64,000 nucleotides of DNA, taken from the NCBI RefSeq assembly GCF_003958625.1, contig NZ_RSEL01000003.1, positions 1 through 64,000 on the forward strand, read 5' to 3'. The stretch comes from Tsuneonella rigui. GTDB lineage: Bacteria > Pseudomonadota > Alphaproteobacteria > Sphingomonadales > Sphingomonadaceae. A model generated the notes under the pieces. That model ran no database searches, was not told the origin of the DNA, and was given only the letters and a program-made list of their open reading frames with translations. Below, in pieces: positions 8,012 through 15,119 of this stretch (positions are counted from its first letter, which is position 1; the number at the start of each line of letters is the position of its first letter). The position numbers and the translations under genes are program-made.

Positions 8012-8024
8012 GTCAGCATGGATG
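8002..8024 (-). promoter_or_regulatory. Inverted repeats over the acyl-CoA synthetase start codon
   Basis: On the minus strand the perfect 8-bp stem CATCCATG-CTGA-CATGGATG (8005-8024) places the AUG at 8009-8011 in its 3' arm. A second overlapping palindrome, TGACAT-CC-ATGTCA (8002-8015), resembles a small repressor operator. Either could reduce translation or transcription of the synthetase gene; chance cannot be excluded at this size. Confidence 0.4.
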
Positions 8025-8076
8025 CGGCATGCGCGCCCGCTTGGCAAGCCGGCCTTCCAGCCCAACCCGTACAACT

Positions 8077-8165
8077 CGTCATCCCCGCGAACGCGGGGAT
8101 CCATCTCCGGGCCTCGCGGCTGGATCGATGGCAAGAGATGGGCCCCCGCGTGCGCGGGGGTGACG
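8077..8165. repeat. REP/BIME-like inverted repeat (CCCCGCG type)
   Basis: An 89-base element whose 31-base ends are inverted copies: CGTCATCCCCGCGAACGCGG begins the left arm, and the right arm ends in GCGCGGGGGTGACG. The arms match at 27 of 31 positions, and both end inward in CATCTC/GAGATG. The 27-base centre codes for nothing evident. The same arms bound the GIY-YIG gene at 9838-10224, so this short form may be a deletion (MITE-like) derivative of that unit. Confidence 0.88.
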
Positions 8166-8195
8166 ACAAATTGAGGGGTGGTCCCGGCTGGGAGT

Positions 8196-8900
8196 CTACT
8201 CCGCTTGCGCCTCGCTCGCACGCTTGGCTTCGAGCCAGGCGGCGGCTTCGGCTTCCTGCGCGGCTTCGGCGGCGGCCTTGGCGTTGGTTTCGCGTTCGGC
8301 CCGCAGTTCCTCGATCAGCGCTTCGCGGTCGCTGCCGAAGCGCGCATCGCGGGTGCCGACGTCTTCCTCGAGGCCCGCCTTCTTGGCCGCCTTGGCGACC
8401 ATCGCGTCAAGCTCGCGCTGCGAGCACAGGCCGAGCGTGACCGGGTCCTTCGGGGTGATGTTGGCGATGTTCCAGTGGCTGCGCTCGCGGATCGCGGTGA
8501 TCGTGTTGCGGGTGGTGCCGATCAGCTTGGAGATCTGCGCGTCGGACACTTCCGGGTGGCTGCGCAGGATCCAGGCGATGCCGTCGGGCTTGTCCTGCCG
8601 CTTCGACACCGGGGTGTAGCGCGGGCCCTTGGTGCGGCTGACCGCGACCGGCGCCTTGTGCATCTTGAGGGCGTAGTTGGGGTCGCCCTGGCCCTTCTCG
8701 ATTTCCTCGTTGGTCAGCTCGCCCGCGTGCACGGGGTCCCGGCCGGTGTACTTCGAGCCGGCGAGATCATCGGCCATCGCCTGTACTTCGAGGATGTGAA
8801 GGCCGCAGAACTGGGCGATCTGTTCGAACGACAGCGCGGTGTTGTCGACCAGCCAGGTGGCGGTCGCGTGCGGCATCAGCGGAGTGGGTTGGTCGGCCAT
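8196..8900 (-). CDS. DUF1013 family protein (cell cycle transcriptional regulator TrcR type)
   Basis: Protein of 234 residues matching the alphaproteobacteria-restricted DUF1013 family, which genome annotations call cell cycle transcriptional regulator TrcR. The N-terminal half contains FEQIAQFCGLHILEVQAMAD and the very conserved DPIHAGELT-like and RYTPVSKRQDKPDGIAWI blocks; a helix-turn-helix-like segment EVSDAQISKLIGTTRNTITAIRE follows (about 123-146). The C-terminus is an acidic/alanine-rich helix. I start at the ATG at 8898-8900; the longer frame reads through a terminator hairpin. The naming relies on family memory, while the DNA- or RNA polymerase-binding role is known only by family. 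Confidence 0.88.
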   Translation of the reverse strand: MADQPTPLMPHATATWLVDNTALSFEQIAQFCGLHILEVQAMADDLAGSKYTGRDPVHAGELTNEEIEKGQGDPNYALKMHKAPVAVSRTKGPRYTPVSKRQDKPDGIAWILRSHPEVSDAQISKLIGTTRNTITAIRERSHWNIANITPKDPVTLGLCSQRELDAMVAKAAKKAGLEEDVGTRDARFGSDREALIEELRAERETNAKAAAEAAQEAEAAAWLEAKRASEAQAE

Positions 8901-8909
8901 GAAAATCGG

Positions 8910-8945
8910 TCCTGAAATAAAAGGGCCGCCCCTCGCGGGGCGGCC
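8910..8945 (-). terminator. Rho-independent terminator, minus strand
   Basis: A 9-bp perfect GC stem, GGCCGCCCC-GCGA-GGGGCGGCC on the minus strand (8924-8945), is followed by CTTTTATTT. It lies upstream of the TrcR-type gene and 43 bases beyond the stop of the 50-residue small gene at 8988-9140, so it ends that transcript and insulates the regulator gene. Confidence 0.85.
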
Positions 8946-8987
8946 ATGTGGCACCGATCTAGGCCATGCGGACACCATCCGCAAGCA

Positions 8988-9140
8988 TTAGGCGGCCTTG
9001 GGAAGTTCCTCGCTCATCCGCCGCGCCTGGATCGGCCGAAATGCGCGTACGAGGACTTGCGCGAAGGTCTCGCGCTTCGCCAGGCCCGAGATCGTCCCGG
9101 GCGTGTTACCGATCAATCCGTTTTCCCAATCCTGCAGCAC
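8988..9140 (-). CDS. Small protein of 50 residues, function unknown
   Basis: A short reading frame I found by hand translation. It starts at GTG (9138-9140), preceded by AGGAG at 7-base spacing, and reads V(M)LQDWENGLIGNTPGTISG, then a Lys/Arg-rich helix-like half containing KRETFAQVLVRAF and IQARRMSEEL, ending in PKAA. A strong intrinsic terminator follows its stop by 43 bases. It lies 57 bases after the GST stop on the same strand and in the same frame. The good ribosome-binding site, composition and terminator argue for a real gene. It resembles no family I know; a cytoplasmic basic protein, perhaps nucleic-acid- or protein-binding, is a guess. Confidence 0.6.
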   Translation of the reverse strand: MLQDWENGLIGNTPGTISGLAKRETFAQVLVRAFRPIQARRMSEELPKAA

Positions 9141-9197
9141 CGTGCATCTCCTGCGAGTGGTTGCAGGGACCGGAAGTAGCAGCCGCCGCTGACGGTT

Positions 9198-9827
9198 TTA
9201 TGACATCATCGGCGTGTAGCGCGGCAGCGCAGCGATGCGGTCGAGCCAGGCGCACACGTGCGTGCGCTCGCGCAGGCGGAAGCAGCCTGCCTCAGCGACG
9301 TGGGTGTAGGCGTAGAGCGCGATGTCGGCGAGGCTGATCGAGCTGCCGACGAACCACTCCCGGTCCGCCAGATGCTCGTCCATCAGGGTAAGGGCATCCT
9401 CGCCCGCAATCCGCTTGGCGGGGATCTGGGCGCGTTGCTGTTCGGTCAGGTGCGCCTCGCCGACGAATGCCAGCCAGAACCGCAGCGTCGCGATGTTGGG
9501 TTCGTGGTTGTACTGCTCGAAGAACATCCACCGCAGCATGTCCGCGCGATCGAACCGGTCCTCCGGGATCAGCGCGCTGCCCTCGGCGAGATACCAGCAG
9601 GCGGCGTTGCTTTCGGGTAAGAAGCGGGTGCCGTCCGCATCATCGATCTGCAGCACCGGTATGCGCCCGTTCGCATTCACGTTGGCGAGGAACTCGGGCG
9701 TCCGCGTCTCGCCCTTGCGGATATCATACTGCCGGATCGCCAGCGGCAGCCCGAGCAGCGCGGCGGTCAGCTTGATCTTGTAGCAATTGCCGCTGAGCGG
9801 ATCTTCGTGAAGGACAAATTCCGCCAT
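9198..9827 (-). CDS. Glutathione S-transferase family protein
   Basis: Soluble GST-fold protein of 209 residues. The N-terminal thioredoxin-like domain runs to about residue 85: LHEDPLSGNCYKIKLTAALLG with the candidate catalytic Ser12, then the cis-Pro segment GRIPVLQ and the ESNA glutathione-contact motif. The helical C-terminal domain contains WFVGSSISLADIALYAYT, the usual GST folding motif. It probably conjugates or reduces small electrophiles; the substrate is unknown. Just upstream (plus-strand right) is the REP-bounded GIY-YIG unit, and just downstream the 50-residue small gene, which may share its transcript. Confidence 0.92.
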   Translation of the reverse strand: MAEFVLHEDPLSGNCYKIKLTAALLGLPLAIRQYDIRKGETRTPEFLANVNANGRIPVLQIDDADGTRFLPESNAACWYLAEGSALIPEDRFDRADMLRWMFFEQYNHEPNIATLRFWLAFVGEAHLTEQQRAQIPAKRIAGEDALTLMDEHLADREWFVGSSISLADIALYAYTHVAEAGCFRLRERTHVCAWLDRIAALPRYTPMMS

Positions 9828-9837
9828 ACAATCTCTC

Positions 9838-10224
9838 CGTCATCCCCGCGAACGCGAGGACCCATCTCCCGCGGCCGCGACCGTCGCTACGAAAGTATCT
9901 CGAACCAGCGGTCGCGCCAATCCGGGTTGCCGCGCTCGATCAGCTCGATCTTCCACGCGCGTCGCCATTTCTTGACCGCTTTTTCGCGGGCGATCGCGTC
10001 TTCAATGCTGTCGTATGGTTCGAGATGGACCAACCGACTGATGCCGTGTTCGCGGCAGAACGCGCTGCCCGTGCCGTCGCGATGCTGCACCATGCGCGCG
10101 GCGATGTCGGCGGTCACGCCGGTGTAGAGGGCGCCGTTCCTGCGGTTGGCAAGAATGTACACCCAGCCACCTTTGCTCATCCCGCTGCCGCCGGAGATGG
10201 GCCCCCGCTTTCGCGGGGGTGACG
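9838..10224. mobile_element. Putative mobile unit: GIY-YIG gene bounded by inverted REP sequences
   Basis: A 387-base unit whose two ends are 31-base inverted REP copies: left 9838-9868, beginning CGTCATCCCCGCG; right 10194-10224, ending GCGGGGGTGACG. Both arms carry the same inner CATCTC/GAGATG border as the 89-base element at 8077-8165. Inside is only the GIY-YIG gene, whose stop is 18 bases from the left arm and whose start is 13 bases from the right arm. The arrangement looks like a minimal element with terminal inverted repeats and its own nuclease. That it moves is inference; the arms and gene position are seen. Confidence 0.6.
9887..10180 (-). CDS. GIY-YIG nuclease family protein (UPF0213/SLX1-like single domain)
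   Basis: Single GIY-YIG endonuclease domain of 97 residues. The signature is VYIL (residues 7-10) and LYTGVT (18-23); Arg29 and His33 follow in RMVQHRDG, and the metal-binding Glu66 in AIAREKAVKKWRRAWK, ending in NPDW. All catalytic positions look intact. Such proteins cut DNA using one metal ion; the role of the free-standing kind is mostly unknown. It is enclosed between inverted REP sequences that also occur in short form nearby, suggesting that the nuclease acts on, or spreads with, these repeats. Confidence 0.92.
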   Translation of the reverse strand: MSKGGWVYILANRRNGALYTGVTADIAARMVQHRDGTGSAFCREHGISRLVHLEPYDSIEDAIAREKAVKKWRRAWKIELIERGNPDWRDRWFEILS

Positions 10225-10231
10225 AACTTGG

Positions 10232-11245
10232 TTAGGTCTCACGAGAAACGGCAAGGACGATTTTGCCGATGTGGTCGCCCTGTTCCATGCGTCGGTGGGC
10301 CTCCGCCACTTCGTCGAGCGGGAAGGTCTGGTCCATCACCGGGCGGATGGTGCCGTCGGCGACGAGCGGCCAGGCGGTGCGGGCGATCTCGTCGGCGAGG
10401 AGCGCCTTGAATTCGTTCGAGCGTGCGCGGAGGGTCGAGCCGGTCAGCGTCAGGCGCTTTCGCATCACCAGAGCCATGTCGATCGTCGCCTTGAGACCCC
10501 CGAGCACGGCGATGGTGATGTGGCGGCCGTCCTCGGCGAGGCACTGGAGGTTGCGCGCCACGTAATCGCCCGAGACCATGTCGAGCACGACGTTGACTCC
10601 CTTGCCGCCGGTGAAATTCTTCACCTCCTCAACGAAGTCCTGCGTCTTGTAGTCGATCGCCAAGTCCGCCCCTAGCTCGCGAATGGCAGCGCATTTCTCC
10701 TCGCTGCCGGCGGTGGCGATCACCGACAGCCCGAACGCCTTGCCGAGCATGATCGCCATTGTGCCGATGCCGCTGGTGCCGCCGTGGACCAGTAGCGTCT
10801 CGCCCTCGCAGGCGTAGGCGCGCTCGAACACGTTGTGCCACACGGTGAACAGCGTTTCGGGCAGTGCCGCGGCTTCGGCCAGCGACACGCCATCGGGCAC
10901 CGGCAGGCAGTGGTCGAAGGTGGCGAGGCAGTATTCGGCGTAACCTCCGCCCGACACCAACGCGCAGACCTTCTGGCCGAGCCACTCCGTGCCGACGCCC
11001 TCGCCCGCGGCGACGATCTCGCCTGCGATCTCCAGGCCCGGGATCGGCGAAGCGCCCGGCGGCGGCGGGTAGAAGCCCTGGCGCTGGATGACATCGGGCC
11101 GGTTGACTCCGGCATACGCGACGCGGAACAGCACCTCGCCCGGCCCCGGCTGCGGCACCGGCAGTTGCTCGGACCGAAACACGTCGGGTCCGCCCGGCGC
11201 ATCATAGCCCATTGCGGTCATCTGGTCGGGTAACGCCTCGGCCAC
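10232..11245 (-). CDS. NAD(P)H-quinone oxidoreductase (zinc-free MDR family, PIG3-like)
   Basis: Medium-chain dehydrogenase/reductase of 337 residues without the structural zinc lobe, close to the TP53I3/PIG3 quinone oxidoreductase group. The N-terminal GroES-like domain includes VAYAGVNRPDVIQRQGFYPP and PGLEIAGEI; the Rossmann part has LLVHGGTSGIGTMAIMLGKA (AxxGxxG-type NADPH site) and VLDMVSGDYVARNLQCL. It reduces quinones or other enone compounds with NADPH. It starts divergently from the DUF1192 gene; this pair is common in alphaproteobacteria. The stop lies 8 bases from the right REP arm of the GIY-YIG unit. Confidence 0.93.
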   Translation of the reverse strand: MAEALPDQMTAMGYDAPGGPDVFRSEQLPVPQPGPGEVLFRVAYAGVNRPDVIQRQGFYPPPPGASPIPGLEIAGEIVAAGEGVGTEWLGQKVCALVSGGGYAEYCLATFDHCLPVPDGVSLAEAAALPETLFTVWHNVFERAYACEGETLLVHGGTSGIGTMAIMLGKAFGLSVIATAGSEEKCAAIRELGADLAIDYKTQDFVEEVKNFTGGKGVNVVLDMVSGDYVARNLQCLAEDGRHITIAVLGGLKATIDMALVMRKRLTLTGSTLRARSNEFKALLADEIARTAWPLVADGTIRPVMDQTFPLDEVAEAHRRMEQGDHIGKIVLAVSRET

Positions 11246-11349
11246 GGTCTGCCCCCTGTTGCCGGAATACGACAGCGCACTGCGCCGCGCGGGGGACTAG
11301 CGGCGCGCGGCATTGACAGCAAGCGCACCCGCGCGCGATGATTCCACCA

Positions 11350-11550
11350 ATGGACGACGACCTGCCCCGTCCGCGCGGCGATGCCGCCAGTCTCCTCGCC
11401 AAAGAGGACCTCTCCCCCTATTCGCAGGACGAGCTGACCGAGCGGATCGCGCTGCTCGAAGCCGAGATCGCGCGCATCAAGGCCCACCATGACAAGGCTG
11501 CGGCGCACCGCAGCGCGGCGGACGCGTTGTTCGGGTCTCCCAAGTCGTGA
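11350..11550 (+). CDS. DUF1192 domain-containing small protein
   Basis: Small cytoplasmic protein of 66 residues starting MDDDLPRPRGDAA, with the conserved block KEDLSPYSQDELTERIALLEAEIARIKAHHDKAAAH split across one long amphipathic helix (about 23-55). This is the alphaproteobacterial DUF1192 pattern; the function is unknown. The family usually starts MDDD, so I use the ATG at 11350 rather than the one four codons upstream (11338). Divergent from the quinone oxidoreductase gene. The 159 bases that follow, before clpA, hold no gene. Confidence 0.87.
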   Translation: MDDDLPRPRGDAASLLAKEDLSPYSQDELTERIALLEAEIARIKAHHDKAAAHRSAADALFGSPKS

Positions 11551-11709
11551 AGCCCGGCGGTCTCGCATTCCAGCGGGCCGCTTCCCATATCGGCGCCGAG
11601 CGCTTCCCCGGCGCAATCTCAGGACCAAGGCGTAAAAACGCCATTCACCCAATCCGCTTATTCTCTCTCGCAAGCCAACCCTAGCGAGTCTCACGCGAAA
11701 GACACCCGA

Positions 11710-14082
11710 ATGCCCAGTTTCGCTCAGAACCTCGAAAAGACCCTCCACGCCGCGCTTGCCGGCGCGGCCGAGCGGCATCATGAATACGCGACGCTCGAGC
11801 ACCTGCTGCTCGCGCTGATCGACGACGAGGATGCGGCGCAGGTGATGGCGGCGTGCGGGGTCGATGTCGCCGAACTGAGCGAAGTGGTCCGCCGCTACCT
11901 CGACGAGGAATACCAGAAGCTCGAGACCGCCGACGACGCCGATCCGCAGCCGACCGCCGGGTTCCAGCGGGTAATCCAGCGCGCGATCCTGCACGTCCAG
12001 TCATCGGGCAAGGACACCGTCACCGGCGCCAACGTGCTGGTCGCGTTGTTCTCCGAACGCGATAGCTACGCGGTCTATTTCCTCCAGCAGCAGGACATGA
12101 GCCGGCTGGATGCGGTGAGCTACATCAGCCACGGCATCGGCAAGGGCGGCAAGGCGATCGATTCGAAGCCGCCGCAAGGAACCGGCGAGAGCGAAGGCCA
12201 GCCGCAGGAGAAGGGCGAGGCCAAGGGCAAGGAAGGCTCCGCGCTCGACCAGTTCACCGTCAACCTCAACGAGAAGGCCAAGAACGGCAAGGTCGATCCG
12301 CTGATCGGCCGCGGGCCGGAGGTCGACCGGACGATCCAGATCCTCTGCCGCCGCAGCAAGAACAATCCGCTCTACGTGGGCGATCCCGGCGTCGGCAAGA
12401 CCGCCATCGCCGAAGGGCTCGCGCGCAAGATCGTCGAGGGCGAAGTGCCCGAGGTGCTCGAGAACGCGGTGATCTACAGCCTCGACATGGGCGCGCTGCT
12501 GGCTGGCACCCGCTACCGCGGCGACTTCGAGGAGCGGCTGAAGCAGGTCGTCAACGAGCTCGAAAAGATGCCCGACGCCGTCCTGTTCATCGACGAGATC
12601 CACACCGTGATCGGCGCCGGCGCGACCAGCGGCGGGGCGATGGATGCCTCGAACCTCTTGAAGCCGGCCCTCAGCGGCGGGACGATCCGCTGCATCGGCT
12701 CAACCACCTACAAGGAATTCCGCAACCACTTCGAAAAGGACCGCGCGCTGCTGCGCCGGTTCCAGAAGATCGACGTAAACGAGCCGACGGTCGAGGACAC
12801 GGTCAAGATCCTGAAGGGCCTGCGCACCGCGTTCGAGGAGCACCACAAGGTCACCTACACGCCCGACGCGATCAAGACCGCGGTCGAGCTGTCGGCGCGC
12901 TACATCAACGACCGCAAGCTGCCCGACAAGGCGATCGACGTGATCGACGAAGTCGGCGCGATGCAGATGCTAGTGCCGCCGTCGAAGCGAAAGAAGAAGA
13001 TCACCGCGCGCGAGATCGAGGCCGTCATCGCGACGATGGCGCGCATCCCGCCCAAGAGCGTGTCGAGCGACGACAAGCGCGCTCTCGAGCACCTAGAACG
13101 CGATTTGAAGCAGGTCGTCTACGGCCAGGATGTCGCGGTGAAGAAGCTGTCGACCGCGATGAAGCTGAGCCGCGCCGGCCTGCGCGATCCCGACAAGCCG
13201 ATCGGCTCGTTCCTGTTCTCCGGCCCTACCGGCGTCGGCAAGACCGAGGTCGCGCGCCAGCTCGCCAGCATCATGGGCATCCCTCTGCAGCGCTTCGATA
13301 TGTCGGAGTACATGGAGCGTCACTCGGTGAGCCGCCTGATCGGCGCGCCTCCGGGCTATGTCGGCTACGACCAGGGCGGCCTGCTAACCGACGCGGTCGA
13401 TCAGCAGCCGCACAGCGTCCTGTTGCTCGATGAGATCGAGAAGGCGCACCCCGACCTCTTCAACATCTTGCTGCAGGTGATGGATAACGGCCGACTGACC
13501 GATCACCACGGCAAGACGGTCGACTTCCGCAACGTTGTGCTGATCATGACCACCAATGCCGGCGCCAGCGACATGGCGCGCCAGGGCATCGGCTTCGGCG
13601 ACGTGAGCAAGGAAGACGCGCAGGAAGAGGCGGTGAAGCGGATGTTCACCCCCGAATTCCGCAACCGCCTCGATGCGATCGTGCCGTTCACCTACCTCGG
13701 CCGCGAGACCGTGGCGCGGGTGGTCGACAAGTTCATCCTGCAGCTGGAACTCCAGCTCGCCGAGCAGAACGTGCACATCCAGTTCGACAGCGATGCGCGC
13801 GGCTGGCTGGCCGACAAGGGCTACGACAAGCTCTACGGCGCGCGGCCGATGGCGCGACTGATCCAGGAGAAGATCAAGCAGCCGCTCGCCGAGGAGCTAT
13901 TGTTCGGCAAGCTCTCCAGCGGCGGCGAGGTCCACGTCAGCCTCAAAGACGGGCAACCGAGCTTCGAGCTCACTCCCGCCCCGCCCAAGGCCAAGGCCGC
14001 GAAGAAGGCCAAGCCTGCTGCGAAGAAGGGCAAGCCCGCCGCCGAGCCGAGCGACAGCGAGGAAGCGGGCGAGAACAGCTGA
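11710..14082 (+). CDS. clpA: ATP-dependent Clp protease ATP-binding subunit ClpA
   Basis: Hexameric AAA+ unfoldase that feeds substrates to ClpP; 790 residues. The N-terminal Clp-N repeats (about 1-145) are followed by AAA-1 with Walker A GDPGVGKT at 224-231 and Walker B VLFIDEIH, then AAA-2 with Walker [10 protein letters not shown] at 505-513 and [12 protein letters not shown]. The ClpP-binding loop is seen as RQGIGFGD. After the D2 domain there is a low-complexity Lys/Ala/Pro tail of about 35 residues ending in [10 protein letters not shown]. In many alphaproteobacteria clpS precedes clpA; here the 159 bases upstream contain no clpS, so the adaptor must be encoded elsewhere or be absent. 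Confidence 0.97.
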   Translation: MPSFAQNLEKTLHAALAGAAERHHEYATLEHLLLALIDDEDAAQVMAACGVDVAELSEVVRRYLDEEYQKLETADDADPQPTAGFQRVIQRAILHVQSSGKDTVTGANVLVALFSERDSYAVYFLQQQDMSRLDAVSYISHGIGKGGKAIDSKPPQGTGESEGQPQEKGEAKGKEGSALDQFTVNLNEKAKNGKVDPLIGRGPEVDRTIQILCRRSKNNPLYVGDPGVGKTAIAEGLARKIVEGEVPEVLENAVIYSLDMGALLAGTRYRGDFEERLKQVVNELEKMPDAVLFIDEIHTVIGAGATSGGAMDASNLLKPALSGGTIRCIGSTTYKEFRNHFEKDRALLRRFQKIDVNEPTVEDTVKILKGLRTAFEEHHKVTYTPDAIKTAVELSARYINDRKLPDKAIDVIDEVGAMQMLVPPSKRKKKITAREIEAVIATMARIPPKSVSSDDKRALEHLERDLKQVVYGQDVAVKKLSTAMKLSRAGLRDPDKPIGSFLFSGPTGVGKTEVARQLASIMGIPLQRFDMSEYMERHSVSRLIGAPPGYVGYDQGGLLTDAVDQQPHSVLLLDEIEKAHPDLFNILLQVMDNGRLTDHHGKTVDFRNVVLIMTTNAGASDMARQGIGFGDVSKEDAQEEAVKRMFTPEFRNRLDAIVPFTYLGRETVARVVDKFILQLELQLAEQNVHIQFDSDARGWLADKGYDKLYGARPMARLIQEKIKQPLAEELLFGKLSSGGEVHVSLKDGQPSFELTPAPPKAKAAKKAKPAAKKGKPAAEPSDSEEAGENS

Positions 14083-14186
14083 TGCCATGACGCCGGTCGA
14101 CGCGAGTCGGCCGGCGGACGAGCGCCATTGGAATGGGGCGCCCGATGCGGTAATCCCGCAGCCCTGACGGGTTGGGGGTCGCAATC

Positions 14187-15119
14187 ATGAGTGTTCTGAA
14201 GGTCGAGGCGCTGACCAAGCGTTTCGCCGACGTGCTGGCGGTCGACGACCTCAGCTTCTCGGTCGAGCCGGGCGAGATCTACGGCTTCCTGGGCGGTAAC
14301 GGCGCCGGCAAGACCACCACGCTGCGCATGGTGCTCGACATCATCCGGCCCACCAGCGGGCGGATCGAAGTGCTCGGCGGCGCGCCCGACCGGCGCAACA
14401 CCGCGGCAATCGGCTTCCTGCCCGAAGAGCGCGGCCTCTACGGTAACATGAGCGCGATCGACGCGATCACCTACTTCGGCCGGATGAAGCAGATGGCCGC
14501 CAGCGACGCGAAGGCCCACGGCATGGAGCTGCTTAAGCGCTTCGACCTCGGCGACCGGGCGAAGGCGAAGATCTCCGAGATGTCCAAGGGCATGGCGCAG
14601 AAAGTCCAGCTCGCCACTGCGATCGTCAACCGGCCCAGGCTGCTGATCCTCGACGAGCCGTTCTCCGGCCTCGACCCGGTCAACCAGCAGTTGCTGGAAG
14701 ACGAGATCGTGGGCGCCGCGAAGGGCGGCGCGGCGGTGGTCTTCTCGACCCACGTCATGCAGCACGCCGAGCGGCTGTGCGACCGCATTCTGCTGCTGCG
14801 CAAGGGCAAGAAGCGCTTCGAAGGCACCATCGACGAGGCGCGCGACCAGCTTCCCGCCCGCATCGATGCGGTCGCGCCGGCGGGGATCACCGGGATCGAG
14901 GGCATCGCGGCAGCCAATGCTACGGCCGATCTGGGCAACGGGTGGAGCGAGTATTCGCTGTCGCTCGACCCCGGGGTCGATGCCGGCGATGTGCTACAGC
15001 GTTGCACCGCCAGCGGGCTGCCGCTGCGCCGCTTCGAAGAGCGCCGCGCCACCTTGCACGATGTGTTCGTCCACCTGGTCGGCTCCGCACCCGACTCCAG
15101 CGGGGAGCTCGCCCGATGA
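14187..15119 (+). CDS. ABC transporter ATP-binding protein (NatA-like)
   Basis: ATPase subunit of an exporter, 310 residues. It shows Walker A GGNGAGKTTT (about 35-44), a signature of the Nat type MSKGMAQKVQ, Walker B LLILDEPFSGLDP and the switch His in STHVMQHAE. A C-terminal domain of about 90 residues after the ATPase core is typical of NatA/DUF4162-like subunits. I start at the ATG of MSVLKVEALTK (14187), five codons inside the longest frame. Its stop overlaps the permease start (ATGA), so the two form one transporter. The substrate is unknown; relatives export sodium, drugs or peptides. Confidence 0.94.
   Translation: MSVLKVEALTKRFADVLAVDDLSFSVEPGEIYGFLGGNGAGKTTTLRMVLDIIRPTSGRIEVLGGAPDRRNTAAIGFLPEERGLYGNMSAIDAITYFGRMKQMAASDAKAHGMELLKRFDLGDRAKAKISEMSKGMAQKVQLATAIVNRPRLLILDEPFSGLDPVNQQLLEDEIVGAAKGGAAVVFSTHVMQHAERLCDRILLLRKGKKRFEGTIDEARDQLPARIDAVAPAGITGIEGIAAANATADLGNGWSEYSLSLDPGVDAGDVLQRCTASGLPLRRFEERRATLHDVFVHLVGSAPDSSGELAR

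Noticed and set aside
8012-8221. N-terminal extension of the acyl-CoA synthetase frame (70 codons).
   Set aside because: It translates a REP/BIME element and spacer, and the family N-terminus begins at the ATG at 8011.
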